From NCBI GenBank assembly GCA_001017865.1, contig LATQ01000001.1, positions 1,008,432-1,039,138 of the forward strand: a DNA stretch of 30,707 nucleotides, written 5' to 3'. The number at the start of each line of letters is the position of its first letter. Positions within the stretch are counted from its first letter, which is position 1. The notes beneath the pieces were generated by a model. The model did no database searches. It worked only from the letters and a program-made list of their open reading frames with translations, and was not told where the DNA came from. Both the position numbers and the translations under genes were made by a program. Of the stretch, positions 1 to 7,729 are shown one piece after another. The stretch comes from Rhodococcus sp. IITR03. Its GTDB lineage: Bacteria > Actinomycetota > Actinomycetes > Mycobacteriales > Mycobacteriaceae.

Positions 1-1
1 G

Positions 2-379
2 GCCGATGTCGCGTGCCTCGGACTCGCATGCTGGGCTGTCGGCGGCTCCCCGTCGGTGGCGGGGTTGTTCATCGCGTTCGCGGCGGCGAAGGCCGTAGGC
101 AGTGTGCCGCTCGCGCCGGGCGGCCTCGGATTCGTGGACGGCACCCTCATCGCGACGCTCACCGCCGCCGGACTGAGCGCGTCGCAGTCGCTGGCAGCGG
201 TCTTCGTGTACCGGATGGTGAGCTTCGCGTTCGTGGCCCTGGCGGGCTGGGCCACCGTCGCCGCGATGTACCGGGGCAACGGACCCGACGAGATCGATCC
301 GATCGCCGAGCGCGCAGAACACGAGCGCAGCACCCTCGAACGGCGACGTCGTCCGGTCGAGAATCCCGAGCCGGCGTGA
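2..379 (+). CDS. C-terminal part of a UPF0104/YbhN-like (LPG synthase TM-type) membrane protein
   Basis: Only the last 125 residues lie in the window; the frame is open to base 2, so the start is upstream. The visible part has hydrophobic helices around a GGLGFVDGTLI loop, followed by a VYRM segment and a final helix. This PGGLG..E/DG pattern and the Y-R near the last helices are typical of the lysylphosphatidylglycerol-synthase transmembrane family (UPF0104/YbhN), integral membrane proteins linked to lipid modification or flipping, often of unknown substrate. The C-terminus is a short charged cytoplasmic tail rich in Arg and Glu. The gene ends about 90 bp before YceI, with an operator-like palindrome between, so the two are probably separate transcription units. 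Family assignment is fairly sure; the function is not. Confidence 0.75.
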   Translation, partial: ADVACLGLACWAVGGSPSVAGLFIAFAAAKAVGSVPLAPGGLGFVDGTLIATLTAAGLSASQSLAAVFVYRMVSFAFVALAGWATVAAMYRGNGPDEIDPIAERAEHERSTLERRRRPVENPEPA

Positions 380-393
380 TCCGCATCACAATG

Positions 394-411
394 TAGTTGC
401 GCAAGCAACTA
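394..411. promoter_or_regulatory. Perfect 18-bp inverted repeat upstream of yceI (MarR-type operator candidate)
   Basis: TAGTTGC-GCAA-GCAACTA: 7-bp arms with a 4-bp centre, 58 bp before the yceI start codon. The AGTTGC/GCAACT half-sites resemble operators of MarR-family repressors (resemblance only). A second 10-bp palindrome, TTGTCGACAA, lies at 425-434. No MarR gene is in the window, so the regulator would act in trans. Confidence 0.5.
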
Positions 412-468
412 TTCGGTGGCATGGTTGTCGACAAGCAGTTGAAAGTTTAATCATCGAGGAGGACCACC

Positions 469-1023
469 ATGACCACCGCCACCACCACCTTCCCCGGCCT
501 GACCACCGGCACCTGGGCCATCGACCCCGTCCACTCGAACGTGGGCTTCACCGTCCGGCACCTCGTCGTCAGCAAGGTTCGCGGCACCTTCGAGAACTTC
601 TCCGGCGCCATCACCGTCGCCGAGGACGGCACCGCATCGGTGAACGCCGAGATCGACGTCAAGTCGATCAACACCAAGAACGCCGACCGCGACGCGCACA
701 TCCGCTCCGCCGACTTCTTCGACGCCGAGCAGTTCCCCGTCGCCACCTTCACCTCGACCGACGTGCGTGCCGACGGTGACGACTACATCGTCACGGGCGA
801 CTTCACGCTCCACGGTGTCACCCGCCCGGTCGACCTGAAGCTCGAGTTCAACGGCGCCAACCCCGGCATGGGCCAGGGTCCGGTCGCCGGCTTCGAGGCC
901 ACCACCGTCATCAACCGCAAGGATTTCGGCATCAGCATCGAGATGCCGCTCGAAGGCGGCGGAGCCGTCGTCGGCGACAAGATCACCATCACCCTCGAGA
1001 TCGAGGCCGGCCTGCAGGCCTGA
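469..1023 (+). CDS. YceI family protein (isoprenoid-binding lipocalin-like)
   Basis: 184 residues, the usual YceI length. The N-terminus has the family signature GTWAIDPVHSNVGFTVRHL, followed by the SKVRGTF and RDAHIRSADFF motifs and the later GDFTLHGVTRPVDL strand. YceI proteins are single-domain antiparallel beta-barrels that bind long isoprenoid or amide-type lipids; many are induced by stress. No signal peptide is visible, so this copy is probably cytoplasmic, as is common in actinobacteria. The start is well fixed: GAGGAGG at 456-462 ends 6 nt before ATG. The gene stands alone between an upstream palindrome (394-411) and a strong downstream hairpin (1037-1070), which suggests a monocistronic, individually controlled unit. 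The frame is intact. Confidence 0.95.
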   Translation: MTTATTTFPGLTTGTWAIDPVHSNVGFTVRHLVVSKVRGTFENFSGAITVAEDGTASVNAEIDVKSINTKNADRDAHIRSADFFDAEQFPVATFTSTDVRADGDDYIVTGDFTLHGVTRPVDLKLEFNGANPGMGQGPVAGFEATTVINRKDFGISIEMPLEGGGAVVGDKITITLEIEAGLQA

Positions 1024-1036
1024 CCCCTCTCGCAGA

Positions 1037-1070
1037 CGACAGCGCCCCTGCTCCGGCAGGGGCGCTGTCG
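1037..1070 (+). terminator. Strong hairpin terminator after yceI
   Basis: A perfect 15-bp GC-rich stem: CGACAGCGCCCCTGC at 1037-1051 pairs with GCAGGGGCGCTGTCG at 1056-1070 around a TCCG tetraloop, 14 nt after the yceI stop. No U-tract follows, as is common for actinobacterial terminators. Confidence 0.85.
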
Positions 1071-1146
1071 CGTTCCACCCGCTCCACCGGCCCGAATCGT
1101 GCTCGAGAGCACGCACCGGAGATTCCGACGCCCCCCGCGCCGCCGC

Positions 1147-1152
1147 TACTCT
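1147..1152 (+). promoter_or_regulatory. -10 box TACTCT for a leaderless DUF3054 transcript
   Basis: TACTCT fits the actinobacterial TANNNT -10 consensus and ends 6 nt before the GTG at 1159, so transcription should begin at or next to the start codon. No Shine-Dalgarno precedes that GTG, which supports leaderless initiation. Confidence 0.6.
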
Positions 1153-1158
1153 GGACCC

Positions 1159-1539
1159 GTGAAGAAGTACACCCCGGCGTTGGCGATCGACGTCGTTCTC
1201 GTCGTCGTATTCGCCGTGCTCGGTCGTTCCAGCCACGACGAAGTGCTCGATCTCGTGGGGCTCGCAGGAACGGCATGGCCGTTCCTCGGCGGCCTCACCG
1301 CCGGATGGTTCTTCACCGCGTGGCTCTACCGCGACAAGTTCGACGCCTTCGCAGCCGTTCCCACCGGACTGCTCGTGTGGGTGAGCACCCTCGTCGTGGG
1401 GATGCTGCTCCGGGCCGTCACCGGTCAGGGCACCGCGACCGCCTTCATCATCGTCGCGACGATCTTCCTGGGCCTGTTCCTGGTGGGCTGGCGCGTCGTC
1501 GTCGGACTGCTCCAGCGTCGCAGAGTCGACGCTCACTGA
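1159..1539 (+). CDS. DUF3054 domain-containing small membrane protein
   Basis: 126 residues with four predicted transmembrane helices: about residues 7-22, 37-53, 68-86 and 93-115. The family pattern is visible as an early Asp in the first helix (LAIDVVLVVVFAVLGR), the PFLGGLTAGWF loop and the charged WLYRDKFD turn. DUF3054 proteins are found mainly in Actinobacteria and haloarchaea and have no known function. The GTG at 1159 was chosen because the -10 box at 1147-1152 places the transcript start on it; the frame is open further upstream but without a better start. The tail QRRRVDAH is short and basic. A 25-bp-spaced duplication covers the stop codon (see the repeat at 1525-1566). Confidence 0.8.
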   Translation: MKKYTPALAIDVVLVVVFAVLGRSSHDEVLDLVGLAGTAWPFLGGLTAGWFFTAWLYRDKFDAFAAVPTGLLVWVSTLVVGMLLRAVTGQGTATAFIIVATIFLGLFLVGWRVVVGLLQRRRVDAH

Positions 1540-1566
1540 CCGCCCCGCGGTCGACGCCCACTGACC
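1525..1566. repeat. Imperfect 17-bp direct repeat over the DUF3054 stop codon
   Basis: GTCGACGCTCACTGACC (1525-1541) recurs as GTCGACGCCCACTGACC (1550-1566), 16 of 17 bases identical at a 25-bp period. The first copy holds the real stop codon and the second repeats it, as expected of a small tandem duplication. Confidence 0.6.
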
Positions 1567-1591
1567 TGCACCGACTTCCCGGTCTCGTTTC

Positions 1592-1613
1592 TCACACTCG
1601 CACCGAAGTGTGA
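1592..1613. promoter_or_regulatory. Inverted repeat TCACACT-8-AGTGTGA upstream of the peptide transporter
   Basis: Perfect 7-bp arms with an 8-bp spacer, 65 bp before the transporter start. A second palindrome, CGCGAA-TTT-TTCGCG, lies at 1631-1645. Either could be an operator of the transporter gene; the first could instead be a weak terminator for the gene before it. No regulator is identified. Confidence 0.4.
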
Positions 1614-1677
1614 TCTGCGACCGCGGGATACGCGAATTTTTCGCGCTCGCGCCCCGTGCGGTGGAACAGTGGAGATC

Positions 1678-3150
1678 ATGTCCACGCTGGAACCACCTAC
1701 CCTGACCGGGTCGCGATCCGACCATCGGTTCTTCGGTCAGCCACTACCCCTGGCCAACCTGTTCGGTGTCGAGATGTGGGAGCGATTCTCCTTCTACGGC
1801 ATGCAGGGCATCCTGATCTACTACCTGTACTACTCGGCATCCGAGGGCGGGTTGGGGATCAGCCAGGGGGCCGCGACCTCCATCGTCGGCGCCTACGGCG
1901 GCACGGTCTACCTGTCGACGATTCTCGGGGCGTGGATCGCCGACCGATTGCTGGGTTCCGAACGGACCCTGTTCTACAGCGCCGTGCTCATCATGTTCGG
2001 CCACATCGCGCTCGCGGTGCTGCCCGGTTTCATCGGGGTGGGTGTCGGCCTGGTGCTGGTCGCGTTCGGTAGCGGTGGTCTGAAGGCCACGGCGACGTCG
2101 ATCGTCGGCGATCTCTACGACGAGCAGGACACCCGCCGCGACGCCGGTTTCTCCATCTTCTACATGGGCGTGAACATCGGAGCGCTCGTCGGCCCGCTGC
2201 TCACCGGCTTCCTGCAGACGCGCTACGGCTTCCACTGGGGCTTCGGTCTCGCCGCGGTCGGCATGTTCCTCGGCCTGCTGCAGTACACGATCTACCGCAA
2301 GCATCTCGGCGACATCGGCAAGGTGCCACCGCACCCGCTGCCCGCCGAGACGCGCACGAAAGCCGCCGGGATCGGTCTGGTCGCCGTGGTCCTCATCGCG
2401 GTCGCCGCGCTGACCGGCCTCGTCACGACGAGCAACATGTCCGACATCGTCGTCGCCCTGACCATCATCGCGACGATCACCTACTTCGCCATCATGCTGT
2501 CGAGCAAGCAGATCACGCCGATCGAGCGCAGCCGGGTGCTGTCGTTCATCCCGATGTTCATCGCCAGCGCGGTGTTCTGGTCGCTCTTCCAGCAGCAGTT
2601 CACGATGGTCGCCGTCTACGCCGACACACGCCTGGACCGCGATCTGTTCGGGTGGGAGTTCCCGCCGTCCTGGGTGCAGTCGATCAACCCGGTCTTCATC
2701 ATCCTGTTCGCGGGTGTCTTCGCCGCCGTGTGGACCAAACTCGGACCGCGTCAGCCCTCGTCGCCCATCAAGTTCGCCGCGGGCACGATCATCATGGGCA
2801 TCGCCTTCCTGTGCTTCATTCCCATGGCCGGTGGCGGCCCCAACAGCGCTCCGCTGCTCGGACTGGTCTTCATCCTGCTGCTGTTCACCTTCGCCGAGCT
2901 GTTCCTGTCCCCCGTCGGACTGTCGCTGTCGACGAAGCTCGCGCCGAAGAACTTCCACACACAGATGGTCGCGTTGTTCTACCTGTCCGTCGCGTGCGGC
3001 ACGGCCATGGCCGGCACCCTCGCCGGGTTCTACGACGAGAACAACGAGGTGCCGTACTACCTGTGGATCGGCGGAGCATCGATCGCAGTGGGCATCGTGC
3101 TGGCACTGTTCGCGCCGCGCATCAAGAAGCTCATGCACGGCGTGCAGTAA
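1678..3150 (+). CDS. POT/PTR2-family proton-coupled oligopeptide transporter (MFS)
   Basis: About 490 residues, the usual length of bacterial DtpT-type transporters, which import di- and tripeptides with protons across the cytoplasmic membrane. The N-terminus carries the family signature NLFGVEMWERFSFYGMQGIL (E-x-x-E-R-F-x-Y-Y type) in helix 1. Next come GAYGGTVYLSTILGAWIADR, the second PTR2 signature FSIFYMGVNIGALVGPLL and, in the C-terminal half, FWSLFQQQ and FAELFLSPVGLS, all expected of the family. ATG 1678 gives the common MST.. start; GTG 1669 in the same frame is an alternative. No ideal Shine-Dalgarno is visible for either (GGAG sits only 3 nt before the ATG). The frame is intact. The gene is monocistronic and converges on the TSUP gene. 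Confidence 0.93.
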   Translation: MSTLEPPTLTGSRSDHRFFGQPLPLANLFGVEMWERFSFYGMQGILIYYLYYSASEGGLGISQGAATSIVGAYGGTVYLSTILGAWIADRLLGSERTLFYSAVLIMFGHIALAVLPGFIGVGVGLVLVAFGSGGLKATATSIVGDLYDEQDTRRDAGFSIFYMGVNIGALVGPLLTGFLQTRYGFHWGFGLAAVGMFLGLLQYTIYRKHLGDIGKVPPHPLPAETRTKAAGIGLVAVVLIAVAALTGLVTTSNMSDIVVALTIIATITYFAIMLSSKQITPIERSRVLSFIPMFIASAVFWSLFQQQFTMVAVYADTRLDRDLFGWEFPPSWVQSINPVFIILFAGVFAAVWTKLGPRQPSSPIKFAAGTIIMGIAFLCFIPMAGGGPNSAPLLGLVFILLLFTFAELFLSPVGLSLSTKLAPKNFHTQMVALFYLSVACGTAMAGTLAGFYDENNEVPYYLWIGGASIAVGIVLALFAPRIKKLMHGVQ

Positions 3151-3152
3151 TA

Positions 3153-3179
3153 CCGCTGCACAGGGACACCACTCAGCGG
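3153..3179. terminator. Weak bidirectional hairpin between convergent genes
   Basis: CCGCTG at 3153-3158 pairs with CAGCGG at 3174-3179 across a 15-nt loop. It covers the stop codon of the minus-strand TSUP gene and follows the POT stop. The stem is short, so the assignment is tentative. Confidence 0.3.
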
Positions 3180-3909
3180 AGAGCGAGCCATACCGCCAAC
3201 CCGAACCCTGCGAGCGCGACACCCACGCGCAGCAGGTTCGGGGGTATGCGCCGTACGAGCGGCGGACCGCAGTAGCCACCGGCGAACGCGCCGACGGCCA
3301 TCGCGGCCGCCGCTCCCCAGTGCACGGGCCCGAAGACGGCGAACCCGATCGCCGCGACGAGATTGGCGACGCCGAGCAGGTAGCTCTTGAGGATGCTCGC
3401 GCGCCAGATCTGCTCGGAGGTGCAGATCAGCACCAGCGCGTAGAAGACGACGCCCGCGCCGGCCCCGAAGTATCCGCCGTAGACCGCGACGACGAAGACC
3501 GCCACGGAGAACACCCGCGGCAGGTCGCGGCCGCCGGCCAGAGTGCGGATGCGTGGTTGGAGCAGCAGCGCGAGAGCGGCGAGCGCGACAAAGCCGGAAC
3601 GATCGCCTCGAACGAGTCGGGCGGGGCGACGAGCAGGACAGCCGCGCCGACCACGCCGCCGAGCGCGGCGTAGAGCGTCCACCACCACACGCGGGGGCCG
3701 GTGTCGACGACCTCCCGCGCCGAATTGGTCAGCGCCCCGACACCGACACCGACCATCGCGACGGTGTTGGTGACGTTCGCCGCGACCGGCGGGAGGCCGA
3801 CGGCGAGCAATGCCGGATACGAGACGATCGACGCCAGGCCGGTGACGAACCCGACGACACCCGCGAAGAATCCGGCAACCACGAGCAGGGCCAGATCGAG
3901 GACGGTCAC
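3173..3909 (-). CDS. TSUP (TauE/SafE) family permease, one frame break near 3590
   Basis: About 245 residues after repairing one apparent single-base loss at 3588-3592; the total is divisible by three if one base is restored. The N-terminal half reads LLVVAGFFAGVVGFVTGLAS with the conserved glycine-rich G-x-x-x-G-x-x-x-G motif, then PPVAANVTNTVAM. The C-terminal half, in another frame, reads VAVYGGYFGAGAGVVFYALV with the repeated YGGYFGAGxG motif, and ends with the second inverted repeat of the family. TSUP proteins carry sulfite, sulfoacetate or other organic anions across the membrane; the substrate cannot be read here. GTG 3909 is the first possible start after an in-frame TGA and is preceded by a -10-like TACGTT, so the message is probably nearly leaderless. 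Confidence 0.8.
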
Positions 3910-3917
3910 GGTCGCTC

Positions 3918-3923
3918 AACGTA
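3918..3923 (-). promoter_or_regulatory. -10 box TACGTT for the TSUP gene
   Basis: TACGTT on the minus strand ends 8 nt before GTG 3909. No Shine-Dalgarno is visible. The 30-bp tandem repeats lie immediately upstream of it. Confidence 0.45.
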
Positions 3924-3927
3924 CCTG

Positions 3928-4017
3928 TACGCCGCGGACCGGGCTCCGGTGGATCAATACGCCGCGGACCGACCTCCGGCCGATCAGTACGCCATGGACC
4001 GACCTCCGGCCGATCAG
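3928..4017. repeat. Three tandem 30-bp repeats upstream of the TSUP gene
   Basis: Units at 3928-3957, 3958-3987 and 3988-4017. Units 2 and 3 differ at two adjacent bases; unit 1 carries more changes. Each contains an ACCGACCTCCGGCCGATCAG-type core. The array fills the space between the pseudo-PBP stop codon (which lies inside unit 3) and the TSUP promoter. The unit length is a multiple of three, yet no gene is supported across it. It could be a regulatory array for the TSUP gene or a variable-number repeat. It lacks the unique spacers of a CRISPR. Confidence 0.9.
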
Positions 4018-5691
4018 TCCCCGAGCAGTGGTTCTCCGAGCTTGCGCAGGAAGGTGTCGGCCATCTTGATCGCGCGGTCGCCGCCGTCGGCATCGGCGAC
4101 GAAGACCGCGAAGGCCAGGTCGCCGCCGGTGTAACCGAAGAACCAGCGGTCCTCGCCGCTCGCCGCGGCGATACCCGCGAGACCGGCGTGTCCGCGGAGG
4201 AAGGACGCCGGACCGTTCTGCACGTTGTCGATCATCATGCCGCGCAGGGCGTCGATCACCGCACCGGGCAGCGCTCGGGGGCGTCGTGGACGACCGTCTC
4301 CTGTCCCTGCACGATCGTCGGGACAGCGGCACTGCCCCGCGCGACCGAGGCGGCCAGCACCGCAGCGCCGAGCGGCGTGATCAGGTTCTCGTCGGAGTCC
4401 GATCCGGCGAACTGGACCACTCCGGAGCGGTTGTGCCCGATCTGCGAGGTCTCGAACTCGAAGCCCGGCACGTCGTAGTCGACGCCCAGGCCGAGGCGAC
4501 GGGCGGTGGAGGCGACGTCGTCGGACCCTACGTCGTTCGGATCGACGCCGCGCTCGAGGCCGGCCGCCAGCCGGACCGGATCGAGAACGCCGCCGGCCGG
4601 GTAGAGGCCGTGGGTGATGACGGGACCGAGTTCCATGGCCCAGTTGTTGACGTCGGCGGCGAGGATGCCACCGGTCGACGGCTGGATGGCCACCAGCGCG
4701 GCCGGGGTACCGGCGGTGACGACCGCTTCCTTCGCGGCGAGCTGCACCTGGGAGTCGACGGTCGCCTGCAGGTCCGGGGGCGGCGGGCCTGGAAGCCGGC
4801 CACCTGGATCGGACCGTCCTCGGGATCCTCGAGGGTGACCGCCCAGCCCGCCGTCCGGTCGCGTTCGAGCTGCCACGCCGAGCGCAGCGAGTCGAGCAGT
4901 GGCGTGGAGATCCGCCGATCCGCGCTGATCAGGGTGGGTGTAGTGAGCACCTCGACCCCGGGGATCGACACGATGCCGTCCTCGAGAAACTGGTAGTCCT
5001 GGTCGCGGAGCTTGACCGCCGTGATCCGGTTGCCGGGGTTCTCCGCCATCCGCTCCTGCATCAGCTGGGCGGTGATGACGGGCGCGACCGGCTCGAGAAC
5101 CGCCGCGAGACGAGTGGTGGTGTCGACGGGATCGGGCATCGCCGCCGGGTCGAGCACCACGGCGTTGATGGTCTGTTCCTCCATGAGGAGACGGCCCGTG
5201 CGGTCGAAGATCTTCGGCGGTGCGGCGTCGGTGCGCACGTGGTGGACGGTGCGTCCGCCCGACAGGTCGGGGACGACGACCTCCGGGTCCCAGGACACAC
5301 GCCAGCCGACGGCGAGCTTCCGTACCGAACCGGTGACCTGATACGACCAGTCCTTGCCCTCGCCGAAATTCCATCCGGCGGAGAGCGTGAAGTATCCCGA
5401 GTCGTCGTTGAGTTCGACGAGCTGGGTGACGTCGTAGTCGACGGTGCCGTCGGACAGTCCGTCGTACATCTGCGAGATCGTTTCCTCCGCCGCGTTCGGG
5501 TAGGAGGTCAGGGCCGCTGCTGCGCCCGCATCACGCTCGTCGAGTGCGGCGACGAAGTCGTCGACGAGGCGTTGCGCCTCGCTTCGAGAATCCGAGAACA
5601 CAACCGTCGTCAGCGCGACGACAGCCACGACGAGGCACACGGCCAGCGCGACGATGCCCCCCCGCTTCCCCCGCCAATCACGAAATCTCAT
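4014..5691 (-). CDS. Catalytically dead MecA_N/transpeptidase-like protein (pseudo-PBP), two frame breaks
   Basis: About 559 residues once single-base losses near 4790 and 4262 are restored. Order: basic N-terminus and one membrane anchor (about residues 14-33, ALAVCLVVAVVALTTVVF, no lipobox Cys); NTF2-like MecA_N domain (GWNFGEGKDWSYQVTGSV); dimerisation/linker region with the PPKIFDRTGRLLMEE start; transpeptidase fold. It is a paralogue of the gene upstream, but each catalytic motif is replaced. The SxxK serine-lysine box (STFK in the neighbour) reads GVLD in GLYPAGGVLDPVRL; about 35 residues holding SxN are absent; the KTGT box reads IAAA in AGIAAASGEDRW. The changes at SxxK and SxN lie inside one unbroken frame, so they are not caused by the frame breaks. 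ATG 5691 is preceded by GAAGG with 9-nt spacing. It lies 79 bp downstream of the active paralogue, probably co-transcribed. A scaffold, regulatory or beta-lactam-sensing role is speculation. Confidence 0.8.
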
Positions 5692-5770
5692 ATGTAACAA
5701 CCTTCACTTCAGTCACACGAGATACCAGCACGCGTTGTGCACGAACACATCACAATTGCGCCACGCGTCC

Positions 5771-7536
5771 CTACCCCCTCAGCCATCGCCCCGCCGCCTC
5801 GACGGCAGGGGCCGAGCCGTCCGCCCCCGACACGAACACCGCAAAGGCAAGATTATCCTGTGATCCGATAAACCAGCCGTGCGCCCCGACGTTGTCACCG
5901 TACTCCGCCGTCCCCGTCTTCCCCGCCAGATCGGGAATGTCGCGCAACGTGCCGGCTGTACCCTCGATCACAGTCTCGCGCATCATCTCTCGCAGTGCCG
6001 CGAGCACGTTCTCGGGCATCGGTTCGGCGTCCCGATCCGCGGTCGCCGGCTGCCCCTCGACAATCGCCGGAACCGGCGTTCGACCGTTCGCCACCGAGGC
6101 TGCGACCAGCGCCATCCCGAACGGCGACGCCGTCACCTGCCCCTGCCCGATCGCTGCCTCCACGCGGGCCGCATCGGTGTCGGCGACCGGCACGTCACCC
6201 GTGACCGTGACGAGACCGGGCGTGACGTAATCGATGCCGAGACCGAACCGTTCTGCAGTCGCGCGCAGGGCGTCGGGCGGCAGGTCCAGAGCGAGCCGCC
6301 CCATCGTCGTATTGCACGAGAACGCGAACGCGGTGTGCAGCGGCACCGGGCCGAGATCGAAGTTCTCGTCGTTGGGGATCGTGCGCGAACCGATCGAGCG
6401 ACGCCCGGGCACGGCAGCACGGTGTCGGGTTCGGCGAGCCCGGCATCGAGCGCCGCCGCCGTGGTCACCACCTTGAACGTCGACCCCGGCGGGTAGAGGC
6501 CGGTCGCGGCGATCGCCCCTCGGCGTCGGCCTCGTCGTTCTGCGCCATCGTACGGATCGCGCCCGTCGAGGTTCGATCCCGACGATCACCGCGGGCGTGT
6601 CGAAACCGGCGAGGACCTCCTCGGCCCGTCGCTGCAGGTCGAGATCGATCGTGCTGGTCAGGTCGGGTGCCTCCGGTCCCGCTTCGCCGGCGACCTGGCT
6701 CGTCGTGCCGTCCGTCGCGACCCGCCGGATCACCCAGCCCGCCGAGGCATCCTGCCCCTCCTGCCAGAGTTCGGCGAGGCCGGACCACACGGGCGAGGCG
6801 AGATCGCGCTCGGTGGTGAGCAGACGGGTCTGCGGCACGAGCGTCACACCGGGCAGCGCGGCGAGGCGATCCTCGATCGGCGCGAGGTCCTCCTCACGCA
6901 GCGTGATCACTCCCGCAGTCCCGCCGGCGGCCGCCGCGACCTGCTCGGCGAGGCTCTCCGCCGTGATGGTCGGGACGACCGTGGCCAGCACGGGAGCGAC
7001 CGCGGCGGGATCGGGGTCGCATCCAGGTTCACGACGGTGACGACCTGCTCCCCCATGAGCGGCCGCCCGGCCCGGTCGAAGATCGTGGGCGGGGCACCGA
7101 CGGTGGTCAGGTACTCCAGCGACGCGCCACCCGCCAGCTCCGGCGACAGCACCGTGGGATCCCAGCGGACCCGCCACGCATCGGCCTCCGGATCCTCCGT
7201 CGCGCTCCCGGTGGTGCGGTACGACCAGTCGCGACCCTCCCCGAAGGTCCACGTCACGTCGAGCTCGAAGGTGTCGTCGTCGCCCGTCCCCGCGACACTC
7301 ACGGTGGGATCGTCGTGGCCGAGCCCGGCGAAGAGGGCGTCGATCGCGGACTCCGCGGCCACCGGATCGGTGGTCGACGCCGCCGCGCCGGAGACGTCGC
7401 CGGCGTCGAGAGCGGCAGCGAACTCCTCCGCGATCGTCTCGGGCTGATCGGGGCCGGTCGCACACGCCGACAGCGACAGCACCGTGGCTGCCGCGACACC
7501 CATACCAATCAGTCGGATCCGCACGGTCCCGATCAT
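5771..7536 (-). CDS. Penicillin-binding lipoprotein, MecA_N plus transpeptidase (Rv2864c-like), four frame breaks
   Basis: About 589 residues after restoring one base each near 7021, 6568, 6518 and 6402; Rv2864c of M. tuberculosis has a similar length and plan. It starts with a lipoprotein signal (VLSLSAC, lipobox Cys at about residue 25), then an NTF2-like MecA_N domain (TWTFGEGRDWSYRTTGSA), the PPTIFDRAGRPLMGE linker and a D,D-transpeptidase domain. All three catalytic motifs are present: SxxK as PPGSTFK, SxN as FSCNTTMG and KTG as AGKTGTAEYG. The family cross-links peptidoglycan on the outer face of the membrane and is the target of beta-lactams. The breaks fall in runs of G/C and conserved sequence resumes in the next frame, so the gene is probably intact in the organism. 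It is the first gene of a pair with the inactive paralogue. Confidence 0.9.
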
Positions 7537-7608
7537 GCCTGCACTTCCGAGCCCGTGCCTGTTATCGCAGGTAGGAGTCGGGGTGAAATATTCGGTTGCA
7601 TACCGGAC

Positions 7609-7643
7609 GGTGCGGGATCACCATGGTGTTCGCATCCCGTACC
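7609..7643. promoter_or_regulatory. Nested palindromes in the pbp/ABC-F divergent promoter region
   Basis: GGTGCGGGAT at 7609-7618 and ATCCCGTACC at 7634-7643 form 10-bp arms with one mismatch (a G-T pair in RNA). Between them lies a perfect 10-bp palindrome, CACCATGGTG (7619-7628). The site is 86 bp before the ABC-F start. It could be an operator, or a leader-RNA hairpin of the kind that controls some ABC-F genes. No regulator is known. Confidence 0.4.
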
Positions 7644-7729
7644 CGTCGATCGGAGAAGTCCGTTGCTCCTGTGAGAGGTCCCGTCCCCCGCGCACTCGCG
7701 CAATCGACCCTCACCCTTCGGGAGCCACC

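Noticed and set aside
1592..1613. CRP/FNR-type binding site
   Set aside because: The half-sites are in the reverse order (TCACA..TGTGA) compared with the CRP consensus TGTGA-N6-TCACA.
451..1725. 424-codon open frame on the minus strand across YceI and DUF3054
   Set aside because: It is antisense to two genes with clear family motifs; its composition (Gly/Asp/Val/Arg-rich, low complexity) is typical of high-GC antisense frames.
3928..4017. CRISPR array
   Set aside because: The 30-bp units are directly adjacent with no unique spacers, only three copies exist, and no cas gene is present.
4014..5691. Missing PBP catalytic motifs explained by frame errors
   Set aside because: The breaks are near 4790 and 4262, while the SxxK-equivalent and deleted SxN region lie in the unbroken stretch between them, and the KTG-equivalent lies in unbroken sequence after 4262.
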